A program made the translations under genes and the position numbers. Shown here one piece after another: positions 5,086 through 10,024 of a DNA stretch of 10,024 nucleotides. The DNA comes from Oscillospiraceae bacterium (GTDB lineage Bacteria > Bacillota_A > Clostridia > Oscillospirales > WRJC01): assembly GCA_009785015.1 (NCBI GenBank), contig WQXD01000114.1, positions 1-10,024 of the forward strand. Reading direction: 5' to 3'. Below the pieces are notes generated by a model. The model searched no databases. It was given only the letters and a program-made list of their open reading frames with translations, and was not told where the DNA came from. Every line of letters starts with the position of its first letter. Within the stretch, counting starts at the first letter, position 1.

Positions 5086-7512
5086 TTACTCGCTTATATA
5101 CAATTCCAGATTGTTTTTCAAAATCCCCGCGCAGTCCTCAAACGACTTTTCCCCCTCGAAGAACGGGAGCATGTCGTTCATCAAAAAATCATTATACACC
5201 GCGCTCGCCATCAATTTACACGAATCCACGTCGAGCTGCAAATCTATGTATTCGTCGAATTTATCTTCGGGCACAGGATAATAAAGTCCGGGTATATCGT
5301 CATATCCATACACTTGATTTTCGCCTGTTGTTCTTACCGCGCTTTTCAATACCGGATTATTTAAAAGGTACATCATAGCCTGTATATCCTCGGATAAAAT
5401 AATTTTTAAAAGATTATACGCGTTGATTTGATTTTGCGATGATTTCGGAATCGCTGCAAATGTATTTACCTTCGCGATCGATGCGTTGCCGATACCGGGA
5501 TATTTTAAAAACACGGGCGTCAACTTTTTTTCGAGAATTTGAGAATAAATATCATAAAACATAGTAGCATTGCTGCTCACCGCTATTGCGTCAAACAGTA
5601 TCTCCTGATTTTGGAAACTCTGGATATTCGCATTGGGACCGTTATTGTAAATTACGGCAGCTTCATCTCTACCCACATAAGACAATTTTACAATTTCCAA
5701 AATAGATTTGAAATACGGATTATCCACGTCAACTTTCCCCGTCGAATAATTGATCGGGTCTATACCGCACCACGGAAAAGCATTGACAAAAAACGTGTCG
5801 ACCCAAGGATATTTTTGAAATATTGATTTATTCGGATTATTTTTGTATTTTTCAATATAATTTTCAAGCGTGTTGATAAAGCCGTCGAATGTCGCCAAAT
5901 CGGACGGAGTTATTCCCTCGGCGTCAAGTGTTTCCTGCGTCGTGAGCAGTACGGGGACTCTGTATTCAATCGGCATGACATATCTTTTGCCTTTATATAC
6001 GCCGCTGTCAAGCACGGCTTTCACGTAATCGTCCATATTAAATCCGCCGTCGTTTTCCATAAACGGGTTCAAGTCCGCAAATACCCCGGCCTCCATTGAT
6101 TTATATACGTCCTGATAATCGCTATGCGGCAATCCCAAAACCAAATCCGGTCCTTTTCCCGCCGCAAGCTCCGTTTTGACCGCTTCCATATATTCGTTTT
6201 TCGCTTCCGTAAAGTCCGCATTGTCAAAACTGCGGCGTTCGATTTCAACATCGGGATATTTTTCTTTGAATATGTTGAGCGCCGCGTTGAGTATCCGTTC
6301 GTTTAGAGAATAAGTGTAAATTATTAATTTATCGGTCGCATCCTGCATTACCACCGGAGTGTCGTCTGTTTTTTTGGGATTTTCGTTATTTTCGCACGAC
6401 TGCAATGTTATAAACAATGTTCCCACCATCGAAACCAACATAACCGCGAGCAAAATCCTCGCTATTGACGTTTTTTTGAGTTTCATTATCGACTTGATTC
6501 GCTCTTTCATAATGTTTTTGCTGAAATAACTGACCGACGCATTTAACAGCATCTTTTTTTCTTCAAGGGCAATCAAAGTCAGCGCGTAATCCGATTTTGT
6601 GTTCGCGTTTTTGTACGGCGAGAGTTTTTTGACTACCGTTTCGTCGCATGAAAGCTCAATGTCGCGGTTTGCGAGTATATACATCAGCCACACAAACAAA
6701 TTGAACCAATGCACGCACAGCGCCGCTGTCAAAAAAAGTTTCGCAAGCGTGTCAAAGCGTTTGATATGCGTGTATTCGTGCAGCAGTATGTATTCGAGCT
6801 TCTTTTCGTCGCGGTAATCCGTAGTTTTGGACAGCAATATAACGGGCTTGAATATGCCGTATGTGAGCGGCGACACGAGCAGGTCTGACTGCCTGATTGT
6901 TATTTTTCGTTTTGCGGCGCCAAACCGCCCGTTTTTCCAATTCAGCACGAAAGAATTTTCAACCGGCAGCGACGGCGCGTATTTTTTGCGGAACCTGATG
7001 TGCGAGACGGTGAAATAAACGGCGCAAATAAAAAATCCGGCAAACCAAATCAAAAGTAAAGGCGGGATATTTAAAATCGATGTTTTGACAGGAGTGTTCG
7101 CGATATTGTCTCCCGCGGCGCTTATCATGTCAATTCTGCCGAGCATATCCCTGCCGAACCTGTCAATTGTATCGTATATGTTGTAAATCACAGTCGTTGC
7201 GGACGGAGAAGCTGCTTCGGGTGATACGTTTGTTGACTCTTCCGGTTTCGATGTGTTTACGGGGTCTGCCAAAATTTCGGCCGTTTCCGGGGCTTTGACA
7301 GACATTTCTTTTGGCCCGCCGAAATTTTCGATAAAACCGGAAACATTCAAATGCGGAAGTAAATTAAACGGGATAAACAAACAGCATAGAGCGATACCCC
7401 ACAGAACATAAAAAGTTTTTTTCGGCAGTCTGTAAACCGTGAAAAACCTGACGGCGGCGATCACGGCAATCAACGGCACGGCAACCGCGCTCATGTATAT
7501 AAAATTCGGCAT
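5086..7512 (-). CDS. Fusion protein: M56 (BlaR1/MecR1-like) sensor peptidase + family-1 extracellular solute-binding protein
   Basis: Started at ATG 7512 (AAGGAG at 7527-7522, nine bases upstream), the protein has 808 residues. Earlier in-frame starts at 7566 and 7521 lie inside the repressor gene and fit that ribosome binding site poorly. Helices at ~4-24 and ~33-53, an ~85-residue Pro/Ser/Thr-rich loop, and a helix at ~145-168 precede the cytoplasmic M56 domain. That domain has 'SPLTYGIFKPVILLS' (214-228), HEYTH (H245, E246, H249) and the third zinc-ligand region ELSCDE (E286). The family segment 'KERIKSIM' then leads to a last helix, preceded by Lys residues, ending in L-Q-S-C (Cys373), which reads like a lipoprotein signal. 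From ~385 to the end is a full-length sugar-type solute-binding protein ('LNIFKEKYPDVEIERRSF', 'GPDLVLG', 'VYKGKRYVMPIEYRVPVLL'). BlaR1 has a penicillin-binding sensor here; this protein has a nutrient binder. Sensing, repressor inactivation and ligand delivery are inferred. Confidence 0.88.
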   Translation of the reverse strand: MPNFIYMSAVAVPLIAVIAAVRFFTVYRLPKKTFYVLWGIALCCLFIPFNLLPHLNVSGFIENFGGPKEMSVKAPETAEILADPVNTSKPEESTNVSPEAASPSATTVIYNIYDTIDRFGRDMLGRIDMISAAGDNIANTPVKTSILNIPPLLLIWFAGFFICAVYFTVSHIRFRKKYAPSLPVENSFVLNWKNGRFGAAKRKITIRQSDLLVSPLTYGIFKPVILLSKTTDYRDEKKLEYILLHEYTHIKRFDTLAKLFLTAALCVHWFNLFVWLMYILANRDIELSCDETVVKKLSPYKNANTKSDYALTLIALEEKKMLLNASVSYFSKNIMKERIKSIMKLKKTSIARILLAVMLVSMVGTLFITLQSCENNENPKKTDDTPVVMQDATDKLIIYTYSLNERILNAALNIFKEKYPDVEIERRSFDNADFTEAKNEYMEAVKTELAAGKGPDLVLGLPHSDYQDVYKSMEAGVFADLNPFMENDGGFNMDDYVKAVLDSGVYKGKRYVMPIEYRVPVLLTTQETLDAEGITPSDLATFDGFINTLENYIEKYKNNPNKSIFQKYPWVDTFFVNAFPWCGIDPINYSTGKVDVDNPYFKSILEIVKLSYVGRDEAAVIYNNGPNANIQSFQNQEILFDAIAVSSNATMFYDIYSQILEKKLTPVFLKYPGIGNASIAKVNTFAAIPKSSQNQINAYNLLKIILSEDIQAMMYLLNNPVLKSAVRTTGENQVYGYDDIPGLYYPVPEDKFDEYIDLQLDVDSCKLMASAVYNDFLMNDMLPFFEGEKSFEDCAGILKNNLELYISE

Positions 7513-7513
7513 G

Positions 7514-7900
7514 TCACTCATCTCCTTCCAAATCGCTGACGATTTTTTTGAGCCGCTCGATTTCATCGGAAGTCAAATTTTTTCTCCCGATAATAGACGC
7601 AACGAGACTGTCGGCGGATCCGCCGTACATTTTGTTGATAAGCTCGTTGGTTTCATACTCGCGGGCTTGTTGCCTTGTGACAAGCGGGCGGCATACAAAC
7701 CCCGGCTCGATGCGTTCGATTGCGTTTTTGTCAAGGCATTTTTTTATTACCGTATACGTTGTGGTTTTGCTCCACTTTATTTGTTTTGCGAGTATCTGCG
7801 CGATTTTTTTAGCGCTGGTTTCGCCCTGTTCCCATAAAATTTCCATGATTTTCAATTCGGAATCGTACAATTTTATTTCGGTATTTTCCATATTTTCCAT
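7514..7900 (-). CDS. BlaI/MecI/CopY-family transcriptional repressor
   Basis: The protein has 128 residues when started at ATG 7900. TTG 7912 lies one base from the AAAGGGG motif (7920-7914) and is too close, while ATG 7891 is a possible alternative. Residues ~10-72 form the winged helix: 'LYDSELKIMEILWEQGETSA' is the family opening, and WSKTTTYTVIKKCLDK (43-58) is the recognition helix region. The C-terminal ~50 residues are the dimerisation helices. In known systems the dimer represses its own operon until the partner M56 peptidase is activated and the repressor is cleaved or released. Here the M56 fusion gene begins one base after this stop codon, the standard repressor-sensor pairing. Two palindromes at the promoter (7927-7942, 7957-7974) are the likely operators. 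The regulon is expected to be nutrient transport and not beta-lactam resistance, given the sensor domain. Confidence 0.93.
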   Translation of the reverse strand: MENMENTEIKLYDSELKIMEILWEQGETSAKKIAQILAKQIKWSKTTTYTVIKKCLDKNAIERIEPGFVCRPLVTRQQAREYETNELINKMYGGSADSLVASIIGRKNLTSDEIERLKKIVSDLEGDE

Positions 7901-7926
7901 AAACCAAATCAAACCCCTTTCACGCG

Positions 7927-7942
7927 TTCTATTGCAATAGAA
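7927..7942. promoter_or_regulatory. Predicted operator O1 for the BlaI-type repressor
   Basis: TTCTATTGCAATAGAA is a perfect 16-bp palindrome. It lies about 9-24 bases downstream of the predicted transcription start of the repressor operon, in the untranslated leader. It matches 14 of 16 bases of 7958-7973 (O2), with a centre-to-centre distance of 31 bp, close to three helical turns. Repressor binding is inferred from symmetry, duplication and position. Confidence 0.75.
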
Positions 7943-7956
7943 TCATTGTGATTTTA

Positions 7957-7974
7957 ATTCTATCACAATAGAAT
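7957..7974. promoter_or_regulatory. Predicted operator O2 for the BlaI-type repressor
   Basis: ATTCTAT-CACA-ATAGAAT has perfect 7-bp arms. It covers the whole -10 box (TAGAAT on the minus strand, 7962-7957) and part of the spacer, so a bound dimer would block RNA polymerase directly. The core differs from O1 only at the two central bases (CA in place of TG). It lacks the TACA/TGTA arms known for staphylococcal BlaI/MecI operators. Confidence 0.72.
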
Positions 7975-7985
7975 AGATTTGTCAA
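7957..7985 (-). promoter_or_regulatory. Predicted promoter of the six-gene repressor/sensor/transporter operon
   Basis: On the minus strand, TTGACA (7985-7980) and TAGAAT (7962-7957) are separated by exactly 17 bp. The -35 is perfect and the -10 differs from consensus at one position. The start of transcription is expected near 7950. The -10 lies inside operator O2. A strong promoter held off by a repressor is the usual arrangement for BlaI-type control. No other convincing promoter was seen further down the operon. Confidence 0.8.
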
Positions 7986-7994
7986 GTGGTTTTT

Positions 7995-8017
7995 AAAAAA
8001 AATTTAAAATTTTTTTT
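7995..8017. promoter_or_regulatory. A/T-tract palindrome between divergent promoters (UP-element-like)
   Basis: AAAAAAAATTT, a single A, and AAATTTTTTTT form a perfect 11-bp inverted repeat centred at 8006. It sits just upstream of both -35 boxes (7980-7985 on minus, 8028-8033 on plus), where alpha-subunit-binding UP elements are found. It could raise both promoters or bend the DNA between them. It has no G or C, so it is not a usable transcription terminator. Confidence 0.45.
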
Positions 8018-8027
8018 AGACAAAGTA

Positions 8028-8056
8028 TTGACTTTATTTCATTTTTATATTACAAT
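8028..8056 (+). promoter_or_regulatory. Predicted promoter of the AAA/DUF4143 ATPase gene
   Basis: TTGACT (8028-8033) and TACAAT (8051-8056) are separated by 17 bp, each one mismatch from consensus. Transcription would start near 8063, leaving a very short leader with the AGGTGA ribosome binding site (8064-8069) almost at the 5' end. The two operators of the divergent operon do not overlap this promoter, so the ATPase gene is probably not under the BlaI-type repressor. Confidence 0.75.
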
Positions 8057-8078
8057 AAGTGTGAGGTGATTGCACTTT

Positions 8079-9377
8079 ATGGAACGAAAGATTGTAAAAG
8101 AATTGATTACATGGAAAAACAACCGCGAAAAACACCCCTTGCTCCTGCAGGGAGCGCGTCAGGTCGGCAAGACATATAGTTTGCTGTCCTTCGGCAAAGA
8201 GCATTATAAAAACGTCGTGTATTTCAGCTTGGAAGAATCAGCGGATATCCGAACTGTTTTTGAACGCGATCTGAACCCCGAGCGCATTGTCAGGGAGCTT
8301 GCGGCAAAAAGCGGACAGAATATTTTGCCGGAGGATACTTTGCTTGTATTAGATGAAATTCAAGCCTGTGAACAGGCGTTGACCTCGCTGAAATACTTCG
8401 CCGAAAAAGCCCCGCAGTATCATATCGCCGCAGCCGGCAGTCTGCTCGGCGTGGCGGTAAAACGCACAAAATTTTCTTTCCCTGTCGGGAAAGTGGATAT
8501 GCTTCACTTGTACCCGATGGACTTTGAGGAATTTTTACGGGCGCTCGGACAAGAAAAACTCCACGATCTGATCCGCGAATCCTACGAGGGCTTCACGCCG
8601 TTATCGCTCCATGATACCGCTATGGACTTATATAAAACCTATCTTGTGGTGGGCGGTATGCCCCGTGCGGTGAGTGAATACGCGGAAAAACGGGATTTCG
8701 ATTTCGTCGCTGCCGTACAGCGCACATTAAACGATTCCTATATCGCAGACATGGCAAAGTACGCCGCTCCGATTGAAACAACCCGGAATATGGCGGTATG
8801 GGATTCAATTCCGGCGCAGCTTGCCAAAGAAAATCATAAATTCCAATACAAGGTCATCAAATCCGGCACGCGGGCAAAGGATTATGAGATTGCCATGGAT
8901 TGGCTGACAGCGGCGGGAATGATAAATAAGTGCGTCAATGTAACCGAGGGCAGCCTGCCCCTTAAAGCCTATGAACAACCGGATATTTTTAGGGTCTATA
9001 TGGTCGATACGGGTCTGCTCCGTTCTAAACTCGATATCGCGGCCAATGTAGTGCTTCATACGCCGCACAGCTTTGACGGATTTAAGGGCGCGTTAGCTGA
9101 AAACTATATCATGCAGGCTCTTGTCGTAAATGGTATCAAGCCTTATTATTGGAGTTCGCCGGGCAAAGCGGAGGTTGATTTTGTTTTTCAGGACAGACAG
9201 GGTAATATCATCCCTTTGGAAGCGAAATCCGCCGATAATGTCCGCTCGAAAAGCCTGCGCAGTTTCACGGATATTTACAAACCGATTTACTCCGTCCGCG
9301 TGTCGGCCAAAAACTTCGGCTTTGAGAATAACATAAAGAGCGTGCCGCTGTATGCCGCTCATTTGCTCTCTCACTGA
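8079..9377 (+). CDS. AAA-family ATPase with C-terminal DUF4143 (PD-(D/E)XK-like) domain
   Basis: The protein has 432 residues from ATG 8079, with AGGTGA nine bases upstream; an in-frame TTG at 8070 would touch the ribosome binding site. The N-terminal AAA_14-type domain has Walker A GARQVGKT (25-32), Walker B TLLVLDEIQ (87-95) and a sensor-1 segment AAAGSLLG (117-124). The middle has the family's GGMPRAV (192-198). The C-terminal DUF4143 domain shows an ENYIMQAL helix (E341), AEVDFVF (364-370, D367) and PLEAKS (379-384, E381/K383), spaced like a PD-(D/E)XK nuclease core. Members are common in bacteria and archaea and often occur in many copies. Their role is poorly defined, with DNA-related or defence functions suggested by fold alone. 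It is transcribed divergently from the transporter operon and its 3' end overlaps the converging gene by 7 bases. No functional link to the neighbours is evident. Confidence 0.92.
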   Translation: MERKIVKELITWKNNREKHPLLLQGARQVGKTYSLLSFGKEHYKNVVYFSLEESADIRTVFERDLNPERIVRELAAKSGQNILPEDTLLVLDEIQACEQALTSLKYFAEKAPQYHIAAAGSLLGVAVKRTKFSFPVGKVDMLHLYPMDFEEFLRALGQEKLHDLIRESYEGFTPLSLHDTAMDLYKTYLVVGGMPRAVSEYAEKRDFDFVAAVQRTLNDSYIADMAKYAAPIETTRNMAVWDSIPAQLAKENHKFQYKVIKSGTRAKDYEIAMDWLTAAGMINKCVNVTEGSLPLKAYEQPDIFRVYMVDTGLLRSKLDIAANVVLHTPHSFDGFKGALAENYIMQALVVNGIKPYYWSSPGKAEVDFVFQDRQGNIIPLEAKSADNVRSKSLRSFTDIYKPIYSVRVSAKNFGFENNIKSVPLYAAHLLSH

Positions 9378-10024
9378 ATTTCATCGATAAACACGCCCGA
9401 AACCGACGGGGGGCCTGCTTCATGTTCGAAAGTGCCGTCCCCGAAACGATCGAAATGAAACCTTGTCAGCCGGAACCGTATATGCCCCGTCACTCTGTAT
9501 TTCACGTAAATCCCGTTTTCATAACTGTTCAGCAACACCGACCGGCCTATGCGCTCGTTTGAATCAGCGCCGATCGCGTCGAGCATGACCTGGCAGTTTT
9601 GCCGCTGGTCGTCGCGCAGATAGATCGTCGCGAATACGCTGTTTTCGCCGGCATTTACGTCGATAACCGCGTGGAGCAAAAACTCTTTTCCCATTTCGCA
9701 CCCGATTAATTTTATTTCGGCAAGCTTTTGCCTTTTGATTTCGCCCGGCGTATATTCCCCGGCAACACCGATAAATTCAGCGCTGCCCGACGGCACATAC
9801 GCGGGCTCCGGCGCGCCGGGATCTGCACCGTGCGGCACGGCTATAACGCCGTCGTATTTTTCGAGGCTGAGCGTCAAATCTCCGCTGTCAACCGGCAGGG
9901 TTTCCCTGAACGATATTCCCGTAAGATTGTTGTCGTATAAATCCACAGCTTCGCAGTCCGGCCAATCTTCGGGCAATTTCCATGTTTTATTCATGTACCC
10001 GCCGTCGCTCCACGCCATTATTTC
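9371..10024 (-). CDS. Probable carbohydrate-active protein, C-terminal part (5' end outside window)
   Basis: The frame stays open through the right edge: codons for Ile and Glu precede the Met at 10018, so at least 217 residues are visible and the gene begins outside. The sequence MAWSDGGYMNKTWKLPEDW, then alternating strands with 'VDLYDNNLTG' and 'LEKYDGVIAVPHG', resembles the beta-sandwich after a catalytic barrel in some glycoside hydrolases. After ~residue 85 of the visible part a second, beta-rich module begins (KEFLLHAVIDVNAGENSVFA, then 'VYVKYRVTGHIRF'-like strands), possibly carbohydrate-binding. No catalytic residues can be assigned. The role is suggested mainly by this resemblance and by the sugar transporter nearby. 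Its stop overlaps the end of the ATPase gene on the other strand (9371-9377). Confidence 0.45.
   Translation of the reverse strand, partial: EIMAWSDGGYMNKTWKLPEDWPDCEAVDLYDNNLTGISFRETLPVDSGDLTLSLEKYDGVIAVPHGADPGAPEPAYVPSGSAEFIGVAGEYTPGEIKRQKLAEIKLIGCEMGKEFLLHAVIDVNAGENSVFATIYLRDDQRQNCQVMLDAIGADSNERIGRSVLLNSYENGIYVKYRVTGHIRFRLTRFHFDRFGDGTFEHEAGPPSVSGVFIDEIQ

Noticed and set aside
5086..7512. Beta-lactam resistance sensor (BlaR1/MecR1)
   Set aside because: The M56 half fits, but the C-terminal half is a sugar-type solute-binding protein without penicillin-binding motifs, and no beta-lactamase or mecA-like gene is nearby.
7513..7566. Upstream starts of the M56 fusion at 7566 or 7521
   Set aside because: Both lie within the repressor gene. 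AAGGAG at 7527-7522 is placed correctly only for ATG 7512, which also gives a hydrophobic N-terminus usual for M56 proteins.
1..10024. CRISPR array, tRNA, rRNA or insertion sequence
   Set aside because: No regularly spaced repeats, cloverleaf-type or rRNA-like sequence, and no transposase or integrase reading frame was recognised on either strand.

Overview
The window looks like an accessory, carbohydrate-utilisation region of a Gram-positive-type bacterium, most likely an uncultured member of the Clostridia (Bacillota). This rests on the gene families present: a BlaI-type repressor paired with an M56 (BlaR1/MecR1-like) membrane peptidase, MalF/MalG-type sugar permeases without a local ATPase, a BrnT/BrnA module, and an AAA/DUF4143 ATPase. 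Ribosome binding sites are strong AGGAGG-like, and the promoters have near-consensus -35 and -10 boxes. The taxonomic assignment is inference.

Layout. Positions 1-519 (+) hold the 3' end of a large protein that resembles the C-terminus of a TIM-barrel glycoside hydrolase. Positions 590-1134 (+) hold a small BrnT/BrnA toxin-antitoxin operon with its own promoter. The centre, 7900 down to 1148 (-), is one tightly packed six-gene operon in the order: BlaI-type repressor; a fusion of an M56 sensor peptidase with an ABC sugar-binding protein; sugar permease 1 (MalF type); sugar permease 2 (MalG type); HlyD-type membrane fusion protein; MacB/FtsX-like permease. Genes overlap by 4 bases or lie at most 16 bases apart. 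The divergent intergenic region 7901-8078 carries a TTGACA-N17-TAGAAT promoter for this operon. Two similar palindromic operators overlap or follow it. A second promoter (TTGACT-N17-TACAAT) drives a divergent AAA/DUF4143 ATPase at 8079-9377 (+). Converging on that gene is the 3' part of another probable carbohydrate-active protein (9371-10024, -), cut by the window edge.

How it may work. The main point is the second gene of the operon. Its first ~372 residues are a complete M56 sensor peptidase with HEXXH zinc site and membrane helices. The last helix doubles as a possible lipoprotein signal (L-Q-S-C, Cys373) and leads directly into a full-length family-1 extracellular solute-binding protein. 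In BlaR1 this position carries the penicillin-sensing domain. Here a sugar-binding protein takes its place, so the polypeptide could report ligand binding across the membrane, activate the zinc peptidase, remove the BlaI-type repressor and derepress the operon that encodes the matching permeases. The protein might also deliver ligand to those permeases. Neither the importer nor the HlyD/MacB-like pair has an ATPase in the window, so both would need ATPases supplied elsewhere.

A 27-bp near-perfect direct repeat (491-517 and 1178-1204, 26/27 identical) flanks the BrnT/BrnA module. It lies at the 3' end of the hydrolase-like gene and inside the 3' end of the permease gene, which points to an insertion or rearrangement there.
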